A stretch of DNA of 64,000 bases from Lineus longissimus (GCF_910592395.1 NC_088319.1:4714001-4778000); one strand, 5' to 3'. Positions 42,818-54,202 are shown, counted from the stretch's first letter. The notes: generated from the sequence alone by a model not told the origin. Program-made: numbers and translations.

Positions 42818-43787
42818 TTACGCAGTAAATACCTTTGCGGTCATTTGCTTACCAGTACGGAATTTGGGCCAGGCAAATAATCTTTCATTCGCACCGACTA
42901 TTAACCAGTGGTTGGAGACAAGAGGGTCACGTAAGGTCATCAATAACGTATTCTCGGATTCATCCAGGCATGGCCCAAATTGCAACCTAAACAGAAATTG
43001 AGCGTGATTCTTAGGATTAAGCTTTGAAGCTATCCTTAGGACCCTTACTTGAAAATAGGGTAACGAACTTCGCCCGATGAACCTCAACGACGACATTATA
43101 TGATCCTAGCAAAGACGGAATTGCGGAGTCTCCCAATTTTCTCAACAAATCATCACGTAAGATAATCGACGTGGATTTATTATACTCGTACGCTTTTTCT
43201 AAGATGGTGATGGAGTGTGTTCTGGCTGATGATTTATAGAGATAACCATTCAAATCACATCGGATATCCTCTAACATGATGTTATCCATATCAGATAATA
43301 AATCACTTTCGGCTTCAGGCACAAGAGAGTAGTTTATCTCTTTTAGGCTTTTAACATACCGAAGTTTAAGAACGAACCCTATGTTTACTATTTTATACCA
43401 ATTTAACCAAGACATAAACAGGTCTTTTTCCCTGTTTTTGTGCTGCTGAAATTTGCATCGAAAGGTCAACTCCAAGAAAACATTCTCACCACATGAAACC
43501 ATTTTGAAATATTTGAACCTCGAATTCTTTGGACCGACGCTTTTCTCAAGTTCACCATACGGTAGAATCAACTCTCGGCAATTGCTACTTCCAGTCAAAT
43601 CGAATTGAAATGCTCGCAACTTTTCAGTGACAGATTTCCGTCCACGACGAGTGCTAACACCTATGACATCATTGCCATATTCGCCAGCAATGAATGCGAG
43701 CTCGTTAAAATGAAAATGATACATCAGTTTAAAATCTCCGCTTATATCATCTTGGCTGTAGACGTAGACGTTACGATGAGGTGTCAT
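42818..43787 (-). pseudogene. Broken copy C of the large PAN-family exon
   Basis: It is paralogous to 911-1912 and 24194-25195. An insertion near 43020 shifts the frame, so the exon reads as two overlapping pieces (43017-43787 and 42818-43096), and part of the segment after LGPCLDE is deleted. It is therefore not translatable as one exon. Confidence 0.7.
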
Positions 43788-44656
43788 GGAGTAATGAAAA
43801 AGAGCAACTGCGACTATGACACTTAGCCCTGTGTGGTAAAATACCGATGCCGCCCATGCTGGGAACTGGCCATTGATCCTTACATCACGGTACGAACGAT
43901 AGGTGCCCCTCTGCTAGTTCGGCGTGGCGGTTAAAAGTTAAGATATGACATCTTTAAATGAAGTGGATGAAATTGTTGAAATTAGGTTTTAATACATTAC
44001 ATTGTGGGAGAGATGGAAGGCTGTCTCTCTCTGTTGATTAGAAAATCTTCATAAGTAATGCGCTCATCTTGTTTATACAAACCCATTATTAACGTATAGG
44101 CGGAGACAGCCTTTTTGGTATACCCTGTATATATTATAGACAGGTTGGCAACAATGAGCGCCACTCTGAAAATCATCCTGACGGCCAGGGCAATTAAGCG
44201 GAATCTACGAAAACTGCGGAAAACTGGGAAAACTGGAAAATTATGGTAAAATTGAGCGGAAACACCCAAAAACAATGCACATGAAAAGATCGCTATAGAA
44301 TATGTATATGATAATTATTTTTAAAAATTGCTACGTTTGGCCTTCTTCCCCACCACAGCCGATGTGGAAATGGTCCGAGAAGAATAACGCAGATCATTTT
44401 GTCATGCATGTTGGTTGTTTTTTTTCCTAAGTCGATAAATATATGGGTTTCAGCAAATTGATACTAAAAGAACTTTTCAAATGTTTATTGCAGATTCCGC
44501 TAAATCTGAGCCTTGGCCCGTTCCGAGTCCCACTCCGAGTCCCACTCCGACCTCATCTCCGATATTGAATTACGTACGGTTATCTAATATTCAGTTAATC
44601 GACGAACGTTTTCATTATGCCATTCCATCTGGATTTTTACAGTAATGTTTATAATA

Positions 44657-44905
44657 TCAAATTGGATCAGTGTATAAGATGGCTACAACGAAGTGGTTAT
44701 CCAAATTGCAGTGCACGACTTAAAATACGACTTCATTATAGACAGGTACGCCTAAAGCAGAGGTCGGTCTGAATTTGAAAGTAGTATTGTGCAGTTTCAC
44801 GTAATTTATCATATATTTGTGAAAAATGTTTACCAGTTCAGTTGAATCGAAGTAATCATCAGACGACCATAATTTACCCTCAAAGTTGAAGTGTAGGTGT
44901 ACACC
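44657..44905 (-). pseudogene. Copy C of the 249-bp block, with a premature stop
   Basis: It has the same length and ends as 2462-2710 and 25860-26108, but a CAA codon in A and B is TAA here (the GTATTTTAAGTC stretch), which closes the frame. Confidence 0.5.
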
Positions 44906-45323
44906 TTATTCCTCAGTTGACTGTACGCCATGCATTCGCACGAGAATTAGGTTTTTGTTTCAACAGCTGCATAACGTTGCATATTCCAGTCTCGGGCGTT
45001 CTGGTTAACGTCGTTGAAGAAAATTTGAGTTCTAACAATTATGGGAGCAATGCGCGGATGATGGAGATCGTTTCATAGAACGAGTCATTCATACTAACTG
45101 TAATTAAACCCAACACACTAAATATACTAAATATGGTTTCTTTAGCCCTGGTAGGCAACCAGTCTAGGACTAACGAAATTCCGATATCAAACAATCCAAT
45201 GCGAGCTTGTCAGTAGGGCAAGCAACGCCGTCCTAGTGTCTGACCGGTTGCGCACGCAACAACAGCAAATTATGTCTTTATTGCAAAATAGGTTGCGAAT
45301 ATAAAAACCGAAATATTGGCTAC

Positions 45324-45656
45324 CTGCTTTTTCCAAAGCCGATGCCCTGTTTTCCCGTCTCTGCAAGTCCAGTCCTTGGTAGCAGCATCCTTGTGAAGAT
45401 GGCAGGTTTCCGTTTGATCATGGCGGTCATGGCCGTTCTTGGGGGTTGTGAAAAAGGCAACGCACATCTGAATATTCGAGCATGCCATACCACATCGAAG
45501 AATTGACTGAACTCGTAAGATTGCGAAAGTTAAATTGCTATCAGTTCCGTTAATGTTCATTGCCATGAATTGAAATGAGGAAAACACTAAACTTGCTAGA
45601 GCTCTGTCAATGTTAGTCAGGACCAGCAATAACTCCCATATAGTCATGAATTGCAT
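45324..45656 (-). CDS. First exon: signal peptide plus PAN/apple-like domain, copy C
   Basis: The frame, cysteines and CAG/GTAGCC donor are all kept as in copies A and B. Because the rest of copy C is broken, this exon is probably part of a dead gene unless it is spliced to something else. Confidence 0.45.
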
Positions 45657-48429
45657 TTACACGCAATATAATTCTTAATTGGATTACCTGCTTTCTCGAG
45701 ATATTGATGGTGTCATTGCAAACTTATACCACAGACAAAATCCTCCGGAGCAAATCTTTAAAGAAAATGGCCAAAAATGGCCAAAAAAGGCTATATAAAA
45801 TCTATACCGGTATAGCACCTGTATAGGGTTTGTAAAGGACAACCTATAAACTATAACATCCCATGTGAAAAAAAATCTATATAGTATATACAATATAGTC
45901 TATGTATTTTATAAACATAGAAATTCTATATAACTAAAATAACTTTTTAAATCATACATGAAAAACCTATATAGCACCTATTAAAATCCGTTTAGAATAC
46001 TGTAAAGGTAAAGGGTTTCTCAACAGATTTTCTTCAGAAATTTTTTTGCATGTGATTGTTTCTGAGCATTATCGAATACACGATATAGCTAAAACAAATT
46101 AACTAGTGTCACCTACATCTACATGTAGGTGTCTATCCTTCACAATATTTCAGTCGACCCAACACATGCAATACAGTCAGTGTCGTCAAAAGGGCAAATG
46201 TCGTCATGGGTGCACCTTAGGTGTACCAAGCACCAAGCTGGGTGCACCTTAACAGCACCGCACCCAGGATGCTCCTGGGTGCTGCTTTAAAAGGATCATT
46301 ATGTGCAAACAGATTGAAATACGCGCCGATTAAAAAACCTGTGTCCGATGTGGGGTACGCGTGCTTTTGCTCTACATCCGTAATTTTGCTGAACACTAAC
46401 TGTAAACGAGGTGTCAAAATGTCAGTTCGATACAGTGGCAGGAACTAGGGGTCATTGCGCACACGTGTGCTATGAACGGATGTATGTATGGATGGGGGAA
46501 TCATCTCATACAGCATACCTAATGACATAGTAAATAGTATTATGTTCTTAAAAATACCTTTTCTTTATTTCTTACCACCATCTGTAATACATGTATATGT
46601 ATACACTTTTTAAGCGAAAAATAGAGCAAATGTTCGACACGAGATGTTCTGATTTGCTACAAGACAAACATACCATTTTCAACCTTGGACACAGGTTTTT
46701 AATCGGCGCGAATTTCACACCGGGTGCAGATAAGAAGTTAAGGTACACCAAGATTGGTCGTGGGTGCACTTAAGGTGCACCCACGACCAACGATAGTTGG
46801 GCACTATTTAAGACATGTGGAACTTGTGGTTTTTAGGAGTCATTACGATACGTGCTAATTGCGAAGGACACACTGTATACGCAGTTTCTTTAAACACCTC
46901 GATCAAAATAGGGGCTGTAGCTGGATGCAATGCCAACAATGACATGTAATTCTTGCCGAAAAGGAAAGGATTTTCGCGGCAGAATGCTTTCGCGATCATG
47001 ACCTACTCGAGAAATTTGTGAAAACCTACTTAACGCGAAATTTTCTGTTAAGACAAGCATATTTCGGCAATGGATCAATGAGGATTTGATTGTCGAAGGG
47101 ACCTTCTGAAATACATTGCTATCACAAATCATAGTTAGCCTCTTTCTGTTTGCGGAACTGAGAGTTTTTGGAAACTCAGCCAAGAGCCTCCTTGATTATG
47201 TTGAAATGCAGAATTTTGCATGGCATGAGCGTACGTGTATATCTCAAATGCATTTGTGTACAAATTAAATTCTTTAAGACTGCAGTCAGTGCTGACCCCA
47301 AACATTTGTCGGTCAAATGCCAAACACATCAACTGAAACCACGGACGTTTAATAGAGCGTAAACGTAATTCACAACAACATCTATCAAAGGTAAAATCAC
47401 ACAATTACCATGCGACAAGAATAATTAGGCATATCAAGCTTCGTTTGGTCAATAGTTCGCCAAAAGTAAATCAAATTCGAAGTAAGTGAGGACGTCAGCG
47501 TCTACGTCTCAGAGCTCCGCTACAAGTGGCGCTGATCAGGAAAATGGTGAATTTCGAAAATAGCATGTTTAGTCACCTCTCTGATCTGGTGTCCCTAGTT
47601 CTGCTGCGACAGACACAACCGATGCAATAGAGCCTGATATTAGCAAGACAACGTTTAATCAATAACAACACAACCAGCGTCAATAACTGTATTTGTTAAA
47701 ATTGATTCAAAGAAAACAGTGGATAAACTTATTTTGCTTTGAAAATGGATATCGTGGAATAGAATCCGACCCCATACGCATGTTCACATATAAAAATGTA
47801 GTTACGTAACTATTTGTGATCCGGATCCTTGAACCTGAATAAGACTTATGCTTTTTGTCACTACGACCTGTGATCATGATTGCATGCAAAAAAAATCGCT
47901 CGTTTACCATGTTTACGGTGGTCATCGTAGGTCCTTGCATGGGTCAGGAATCGATTATCGCGGCTCTGATCTCCCCGGCCAAAATCCAGAATTAAGATTT
48001 GTATAAGATTTTAAAGATATTATTCAGTTTTGTGAACGAGTGCATGTACATTTCGTTGCAAGATTTCTTAGTTTAGATCTTAACTATATTAGGAATCTGG
48101 CAAGAATCCTCTTACGAATGTACAGTGTAGCTCGTAATAAAGGACGGTAAAATACTAGTATGCTATCTCTATCGTCTTATCAGTTGTTTAATCGGGTATA
48201 GCATAGAAACTTCTTAACCTGTTTCCTACTTTTATCATCCTGTTTGCATTCCTGACTAGCCGGACTAGTATGGGTTATGTTTTATGAGATGCCTATAATC
48301 AAGTTGTTCACTGACATGATAATTATGATTAGACGTAAAAAGAACTTAGAGCGTTTTGGCATTTATTAGGCAATTACAATTTGAAATTCAGCCTTTGGAG
48401 CAGAAATATCAGTCTCAAGGGACAATTTG

Positions 48430-48710
48430 GGCGTGGATTGTAGCTTGTCATGAGGTTAGTAAAAGCGCCATTAGGGTATTAAAAGGACAGGCTCATGGTC
48501 AAATCCAACATCTGCTCCTGGAGAGATCCTGGTCTTAGCCATGTTGATGCTGCTCATGAACCTTTTCGTAACCATAATGTAGCCGATCTTGTTGTGTGTG
48601 TTACCACTAGGAGAATGCCAGGTTGTCTTTCGACTGAGTTTTTGAGGCTGGAAGGTGTTGGCTATGGCGAGTTCGTGGAATCTAGCAAATTCAATTATCC
48701 GGAGGCCACT
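48430..48710 (-). mobile_element. LINE endonuclease remnant in copy C
   Basis: This is the same remnant as in copy A (SPGADVGFDHE-type residues on the minus strand near 48500), cut at 48710 by the left end of E2. In copy A the host sequence continues past this point with CCCTCTTGTTTG. Confidence 0.55.
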
Positions 48711-48840
48711 AGAATATATGTATTGTGGTGGTAGGAATCTAGGTAATTCTAAGCTATTTTAACAAAAGCCCTTACAGGCCTTTTTGTCTCAAAATAGCTT
48801 AGAAACCCCTAAGAACCAGACACCACAATACATATATTCT
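48711..48840. repeat. Foldback at the left end of E2
   Basis: AGAATATATGTATTGTGGTG (48711-48730) and its exact complement at 48821-48840 enclose further imperfect pairing (TTCTAAGCTATTTT with AAAATAGCTTAGAA) around a CCTTACAGG centre. It is either the inverted-repeat terminus folded back on itself or a MITE at the junction. 48841-48981 is an A/T-rich leader with a GAAATGGTAAGGGAA direct repeat and no gene. Confidence 0.75.
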
Positions 48841-48981
48841 ATCATTCATGAAATGGTAAGGGAAGCGTTGCAGTGAAATGGTAAGGGAATACTAGAGTTC
48901 AATGGGTTATTCCATTAAAATAAATGGCCTTTTTACTGTCTTCATTAACCAAAATTCAAGGAAAAAATTCAAGTAAATTAA

Positions 48982-50364
48982 ATGTATTATCCAATAGCAA
49001 ATCAACATAAAAGTAAATTCACCTATGACTTCTTTAATTTAGAAGTAACTGTTAATACTAATAACTTCTTCAGACTACAAGAAACTAAGATAACACCTGG
49101 GTTTTTGAGCCTGAAAAATAAGAAAGACTGTCTGCGACTGGAAAAGAATCCATTATCGTTTTACCAGAACCAATTTAACATGGCTGTTTGGTTTGCTACA
49201 ACAGGTTGTGGTATTTCAATAGACGATCACTTGAATCACAGTGACCCATTGTTAAGGTCAATTTACAGGTTTCATGTTTACTATCAAATATTGAAGATCA
49301 TGAAGAATCTAGAGATACCAATTCCAGGTGAAAGTGATTTTAATGAGACAAACAATAACATTAACCGTAGGAAACTAGGAGGGTTATTGAGTGAATTTGG
49401 TTTAAAAGACGAGTACGATTTCTCTGTGTTTGAAAATAACGGTGGTTGGAGGTCATGGAATGTACCGGATTACAACCCGAACATAACTGATCCCGGATAT
49501 TACATCAATGATTCTAAAATCAATTTCTTCCTCATGCAAGTTCATGAAAATAGAATGCCACCGATGTTCAGTAAAGACTGGGATGCTGGAATGGCTAATT
49601 TCAAATATCCAGATATTTTCATCAAGGATCATGTCAGGAGACACAAGAATGTATTTGATGTAATTACACAAAATGAATGTCAAACCTATCAACAATTCAT
49701 GATATTTAAATCAAATGGTTTCTCTAATCCTGGAATAGAGAGGTTAAATGATACAATAAGAACATATGTTTACTGTATTCTGGGTGCTCAGGCGTTGACC
49801 AGAACACCAATAATTGGAGTACCGGGTACAGAATTGGATGCACAGAAGGAATTTAACAAACTATTAAAGGACTCGATTAATCAACATCCTGATATTCCCA
49901 CTTCAATTCAAAGATACCAAAAAGCAGTGAGTGACACTCATACAAGACTAGATTATGTAATATCACCAGGATTGTATGTCATAGGATCAAATATGGTACT
50001 CGTTATTGGTAAGCTGGATAACTACAATAATAACATTTTAATAGCGCCAAAAAATGCTAAACCCGGTAAGAATGACATTAACCACAAAAAGACCTTACCA
50101 CCACCACTGATGGAAGGAAATAGCTCTAAGAAAATAAGAGTTAAGAGTAGCGTTGGTACGGACAAAGTCCCGAGAGCAAAGCTCGAGACCAGTCATAAAC
50201 CAAAGAGTAATGTTGATACACCAAAAACAACTGAAACCTCAAAGAATACTCCTACTGCTACTAAACTTGACACCAAAGTTGAGAAGGAGGATGATACTCA
50301 TGAAACAATTAAATTCATGCTTTACTCAGTTGTTGGTACATTGATTGTTTTTATGGTTAGATAA
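48982..50364 (+). CDS. Conserved Polinton protein with C-terminal TM anchor (E2)
   Basis: 460 residues, homologue of E1 13640-14959. Shared blocks are MAVWFATTGCGISIDDH, NHSDPLLRSIYRFHVYY, IPIPGESDF and RLNDTIRTYVYCILGAQ. A basic, Lys/Thr-rich linker (about 370-440) precedes a C-terminal membrane segment (FMLYSVVGTLIVFMV). A decayed copy of the E2 hairpin repeat lies in the linker (about 50157-50185, residues DKVPRAKLE). The start is in a TTAAATG context. Function is unknown; conservation between two divergent elements marks it as core. Confidence 0.7.
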   Translation: MYYPIANQHKSKFTYDFFNLEVTVNTNNFFRLQETKITPGFLSLKNKKDCLRLEKNPLSFYQNQFNMAVWFATTGCGISIDDHLNHSDPLLRSIYRFHVYYQILKIMKNLEIPIPGESDFNETNNNINRRKLGGLLSEFGLKDEYDFSVFENNGGWRSWNVPDYNPNITDPGYYINDSKINFFLMQVHENRMPPMFSKDWDAGMANFKYPDIFIKDHVRRHKNVFDVITQNECQTYQQFMIFKSNGFSNPGIERLNDTIRTYVYCILGAQALTRTPIIGVPGTELDAQKEFNKLLKDSINQHPDIPTSIQRYQKAVSDTHTRLDYVISPGLYVIGSNMVLVIGKLDNYNNNILIAPKNAKPGKNDINHKKTLPPPLMEGNSSKKIRVKSSVGTDKVPRAKLETSHKPKSNVDTPKTTETSKNTPTATKLDTKVEKEDDTHETIKFMLYSVVGTLIVFMVR

Positions 50365-50374
50365 ATAAGTAATT

Positions 50375-51988
50375 ATGGCTGAAGGAGGTGAAAATTATGA
50401 AATGGATGATTACGATTCACAATCATCATCATCATCATCAGGAACTTTTGAACAAATTCTAGAAATGAGAAAGGATGATTTAATTAATCAATATTATCAC
50501 GCAAGATACAACACAGGTGAAACCAATAGAACTTTTCAAGATGACGGCACAACATACAACACAGGAGGTGAATATATCCAAATGGATGAGATAGATCCTA
50601 ATACAGGTGAAATCAATAGAACTTTTCAAGATGACGGCACAACATACAACACAGGAGGTGGAAATCTTACTACTGAAACTTCATTCAGTACACCAGAAAG
50701 AGTAAGAGGTATTGTCCCTGAATTGATGGAAAAGGAGTTAAGTTACGATACAATAGAGGATAAACTTGATAAAGCATTGGGAGGATCAATCTGGAATTAT
50801 GACAAGAAAAAATTGAGTAATCTTTCACCACACATTAGTTACAATGGAAACAAACTTTATTACAATCCGAGAAATTCTGAATTTGATTTGATAAAAGATA
50901 AACGAGGAAACAAAAATTTATTTGAATATTCTGATAAAAATGGAGAAAAGATAAAGTTAATTCCTTTAACTAAGGATAATGGAATCTTCTATGCTGAAGG
51001 CACATTAAAGACTAAGTTTGGTACTAGATTTGTTGACATGATTAGAGGTATGATTGCACCTGACCCACCAGTAAGGAAACCTACATTAGTAACCCCTGAA
51101 ACACAGGCAGTAATTAATGAGGTAAACAGTTCAAACCAACCAATAGATAAATTAATTGATTCTAATGATGATGAACTTAAATCACTGGGTTTTACTGAAA
51201 ATGCCTTGAGAGAACTTAGAGGGTTAAAACAGGCTGGTGATGATCTAGCTGCAGTAAAGAGGGATAAGGACATGCAAATACAAGAACTAGAAAATCAACT
51301 TCATAATTTAACAAGAGACTATGTAAAGTCTGTAGAAGAAGATACTGAAGACACGGTGGAGTTGAAAAAGCAAATAGATGAACTAAATGACAAATTGTAT
51401 GAGGAACAGTCAAAGGTATGGAGGTTAGACAATGACAGGGAGTCACAAACTAGAAGAATTAAACGTTTAATTGTTGATGTTCTAAAGAAACCAGATTCAA
51501 CTATTCCTCTGAAGGACAGAATAAAGTTACTTTTTAAGACATATGGTGTAACTATTAGCGCCATAATAACAGCTGTTGTAATGACATTTACAACTCTAGG
51601 TCTTAGTATCAGTAGTGCTTTAAGTGGTACCACTAAATCTGTAAAACCAACTCCAGGACCAGACCCAACTCCAGGACCAGACCCAACTCCAGGACCTACA
51701 CCAGAACCAGGACCAAAACCATCAATACCAGATAAAGTAAAAGAAGGTCTCAAGAAGTTTGCTGAATGGCTAAAAGAACTAGCCAAGAAATCAGCTGCGG
51801 CTTTACCGGGAATCATCGGTTCTATCGTATCATTTCTCCTGAAAACAATTGGTGCAGTTGTTGGCTTTCTAGCTGAACATCTGATCATAGCAGTTATTGC
51901 TATTGTGAGCTCCATAATTTATGGTTTAATTGGGGGTGTTAAAGCCTTAAAATCACGTAAAACAGTAAAATCACGTAAAAGGTCTTAG
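50375..51988 (+). CDS. Coiled-coil, proline-repeat, C-terminal membrane protein (E2)
   Basis: 537 residues, homologue of E1 6940-8406. It has an acidic Ser-rich N-terminus, then an exact-looking internal duplication (NRTFQDDGTTYNTGG twice, about 50520-50660), a coiled coil (about 295-365), a membrane segment (about 390-415), a proline linker of PTPGPD repeats, and the conserved AAALPGIIGSIVSFL and VVGFLAEHLIIAV block, ending in a basic tail. It lies 10 bp after the previous gene. A membrane-active virion role is inferred from the conserved hydrophobic end. Confidence 0.62.
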   Translation: MAEGGENYEMDDYDSQSSSSSSGTFEQILEMRKDDLINQYYHARYNTGETNRTFQDDGTTYNTGGEYIQMDEIDPNTGEINRTFQDDGTTYNTGGGNLTTETSFSTPERVRGIVPELMEKELSYDTIEDKLDKALGGSIWNYDKKKLSNLSPHISYNGNKLYYNPRNSEFDLIKDKRGNKNLFEYSDKNGEKIKLIPLTKDNGIFYAEGTLKTKFGTRFVDMIRGMIAPDPPVRKPTLVTPETQAVINEVNSSNQPIDKLIDSNDDELKSLGFTENALRELRGLKQAGDDLAAVKRDKDMQIQELENQLHNLTRDYVKSVEEDTEDTVELKKQIDELNDKLYEEQSKVWRLDNDRESQTRRIKRLIVDVLKKPDSTIPLKDRIKLLFKTYGVTISAIITAVVMTFTTLGLSISSALSGTTKSVKPTPGPDPTPGPDPTPGPTPEPGPKPSIPDKVKEGLKKFAEWLKELAKKSAAALPGIIGSIVSFLLKTIGAVVGFLAEHLIIAVIAIVSSIIYGLIGGVKALKSRKTVKSRKRS

Positions 51989-52036
51989 GTTACCTTCTAT
52001 CAAAACAATGTTTAAAAAAATAATTATTATGTAAAT

Positions 52037-53299
52037 ATGAATAAATACATCTCATTAAAAGACTATTATTCTAGTGAGTCGGACTTCGTCCTGAGAGCAG
52101 AGCTCGAGTGGAACAATGAGAATCTTAAAGGATACATTCGTCCTAGGGTCATGGATCGAGCAGAGCTCTCAGGACTGCGTCCGACTAGAAATTTTAGTGA
52201 AGAAAATGTCAGCAAGAATTATGACAGTGGGAAATTTGATAAGCCTACTCGAGCTATGCTCTCAAGACGAAGTCTGACTAGGACAAAGTCCCGAGAGCAA
52301 AGCTCGACTGAGACAATCAAAGTAGTCCTGCCAAGAATGAAAGAATATGACGTCAGTACCAACACTAATGCTCAATTCTGCCGTAATTGTAAAAGGTGGA
52401 CACTTTTTGAGTATCAAAAAAACTTGAATTCAGCAAGGTACGCAGCTAAAACTGTGAAGTATCAATTCTGCACCAATTGCAATTCGACTACTTACGACGA
52501 TGATTTTAAAACTCTTGAGATCAATATTGACAACAAGACACGTTACTTTGACAGTATTCTAAGGAAACTTGGATGGAGTCGGCTGTCCGAATCGGCAGTT
52601 AAGTATTTAAAGGACTTTGTGGAAGGGTATTTACAGTGCTACTTTTCAAGTCACAGAAAATGTCTTAGTAAGCAGAGATATGAAAGTACTCTTCAGTCAG
52701 CCCTAAAAATGGGTATTAACACTCTCCCCTCTAAGTTTTGTAACCAAGGGTTACATGGTGAAGCCATGCTTTTTAAATTTCACTGTGGGGAATATGATTG
52801 GTTTCTTGCCATTGAATTTATTAACAGGGCAATTGGTAAACCGCAATTAACCGATGAGAATATCACTGACCTTAGACTAGTGTACTATGCTTTCCTTAGA
52901 TTTCTGCATTACTGTGGTGTCAAGGTCACCATTAACTACAAGGTATTTTTACACCAAGCCTTTAAAACGCTGAAAATTGATTATGTAATATTTACACCTT
53001 TTTTAACCAACAAGGAGCGAGTAAATGATTTGGAGATATTATGGTATGATTTCACTCAAAGTATTTTCTTCCAGAATTACAAGGTTGAGAAGGAATATGA
53101 CCAGGATATTGACAAGCAGTTTGACGTTTTACTGAGTGCCAGTGCAGGTCGAGACATTAACTGCATCAGTAATATTAAGTTTACACCAGCCGGACTTCGT
53201 CCTGAGAGCACAGCTCGAGCCGGACTTCGTCCTGAGAGCACAGCTCGAGCCGGACTTCGTCCTGAGAGCACAGCTCGAGCTAGTGTTAAGATGCAATAA
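52037..53299 (+). CDS. Zinc-ribbon-like protein with repeat-derived insertions
   Basis: 420 residues, no counterpart seen in E1. Two Cys pairs (CRNC and CTNC, about 28 residues apart, residues about 113-147) suggest a zinc ribbon. A mostly helical part with cyclin-like character follows (KLGWSRLSESAVKYLKDFV onward), a layout loosely like TFIIB-type or viral late transcription factors; this is a weak inference. The first 95 residues and the last 40 are largely made of the E2 hairpin repeat: single copies at 52080, 52157 and 52250-52306, and three exact tandem 30-bp units at 53188-53280 encoding AGLRPESTAR three times. Confidence 0.5.
   Translation: MNKYISLKDYYSSESDFVLRAELEWNNENLKGYIRPRVMDRAELSGLRPTRNFSEENVSKNYDSGKFDKPTRAMLSRRSLTRTKSREQSSTETIKVVLPRMKEYDVSTNTNAQFCRNCKRWTLFEYQKNLNSARYAAKTVKYQFCTNCNSTTYDDDFKTLEINIDNKTRYFDSILRKLGWSRLSESAVKYLKDFVEGYLQCYFSSHRKCLSKQRYESTLQSALKMGINTLPSKFCNQGLHGEAMLFKFHCGEYDWFLAIEFINRAIGKPQLTDENITDLRLVYYAFLRFLHYCGVKVTINYKVFLHQAFKTLKIDYVIFTPFLTNKERVNDLEILWYDFTQSIFFQNYKVEKEYDQDIDKQFDVLLSASAGRDINCISNIKFTPAGLRPESTARAGLRPESTARAGLRPESTARASVKMQ
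53188..53280. repeat. Three tandem copies of the E2 double-hairpin repeat
   Basis: Cores at 53191-53217, 53221-53247 and 53251-53277 are identical and separated and flanked by AGC, giving exact 30-bp units inside the 3' end of the zinc-ribbon gene. Confidence 0.95.
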
Positions 53300-53350
53300 A
53301 GTTGTGAAAACAGCATTTTGCACTTAACAGTCATTTTTCCATAATTTTAA

Positions 53351-53629
53351 ATGAATAATCAGCAAATGAATAGTCAGACATCTGCAGTGATTGAACAACA
53401 GATGAAACAGATTGGTGTTATGAGTCCTGAGAGCTTAGCTCGAGTTGGGGCTTCTAACCAACAGAATACTGGTAGTTACCAACAAAACAGAACTAACTTT
53501 CAACAGAACTGCTCTACAAATCAACAAGTTTCAAACAAGCAGTTGAATAGTTCAAATTTTGTTAATCCTAGTCAAGGAATAGTTAATCCCAGTCAAGGAA
53601 TAGTCAATTCTAGTTGCCAACTAGGCTAA
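53351..53629 (+). CDS. Gln/Asn-rich N-terminal part of the 53678 gene
   Basis: 92 residues, rich in Gln, Asn and Ser (SNQQNTGSYQQN and similar), starting in TTTAAATG. The TAA at 53627-53629 is in the same frame as the conserved protein that follows (53678-54202), and a hairpin-repeat insertion begins at the very next base. The two parts may be one gene split by a stop at the insertion junction, or the stop may be read through. A shortened copy of the repeat (one hairpin only) lies at 53426-53442. Confidence 0.5.
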   Translation: MNNQQMNSQTSAVIEQQMKQIGVMSPESLARVGASNQQNTGSYQQNRTNFQQNCSTNQQVSNKQLNSSNFVNPSQGIVNPSQGIVNSSCQLG

Positions 53630-54202
53630 ACTCGAGCTACGCTCTCAGGACAAAGTCCGACTAGCAATCAACAAAATTTGAACTATTTGACTGATAGTGG
53701 CCTTAAAGCCAAACAAGACTTAGAGATTCTAGTTGCAACTGGTAAAAGCAAGGATTTCCTTAATAAACAAATAACTTTTAATGACTTAGATAATATGACT
53801 GAAAAAGAAATCTTAAAACATCATAGAATGTATGAAACAAAGATGGCTGCCAGACTTAATGATTCTTTGGGTAAGACAGTAATTAAAGCTTACACTAAAT
53901 TATCAAGGTGGTTATTACCAATAGATGATGAAGATAATCTTTACCATGATCTTAGAAATGATTATTTGATAACTAACGAGTTGGATAAATGGCTTGGATG
54001 GTTGAGTTTGAGAATGGGACCATTAACTGCACTTGCCTCAACAACACTTATTACTTTAGGTCATTGTCATGAGGAATCATCTATGACTGCATCGAGTATG
54101 ACTGCATCAAATATGAATACACCAAATATGACTGTCTCTGAATGTGACAAATCAATAGATGAAAGTCTAGATATCACAGGTAGTGATGATAAAGAAGACT
54201 AA
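53630..54202 (+). CDS. Conserved small Polinton protein (E2)
   Basis: The conserved part starts near 53678 (TTG; no good ATG) and runs 174 residues, homologous to E1 9600-10058 (KEILKHHRMYETKMAARLN, NDYLITNELDKWLG, TALASTTLITLG). A Ser/Thr/Met-rich tail (TASSMTASNMNT) follows. The frame is open back to the TAA at 53627, so a start there or readthrough from 53351 is needed. A full hairpin-repeat copy with ACT flanks occupies 53630-53662 at the head of this frame. Function unknown. Confidence 0.55.
   Translation, partial: TRATLSGQSPTSNQQNLNYLTDSGLKAKQDLEILVATGKSKDFLNKQITFNDLDNMTEKEILKHHRMYETKMAARLNDSLGKTVIKAYTKLSRWLLPIDDEDNLYHDLRNDYLITNELDKWLGWLSLRMGPLTALASTTLITLGHCHEESSMTASSMTASNMNTPNMTVSECDKSIDESLDITGSDDKED

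Larger units (their letters stand above)
42247..48710. repeat. Host segmental duplication, copy C
   Basis: Homology to copies A and B begins at ATTACTTAGTATCCTTGGG and runs to the E2 insertion at 48711. The large exon is frameshifted and the 249-bp block has a stop, while the PAN exon is intact. Near 47218 lies a second empty E1 target. Positions 45657-48430 show no gene beyond stretches shared with A and B. From 48430 it carries the LINE remnant that E2 interrupts. Confidence 0.9.
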
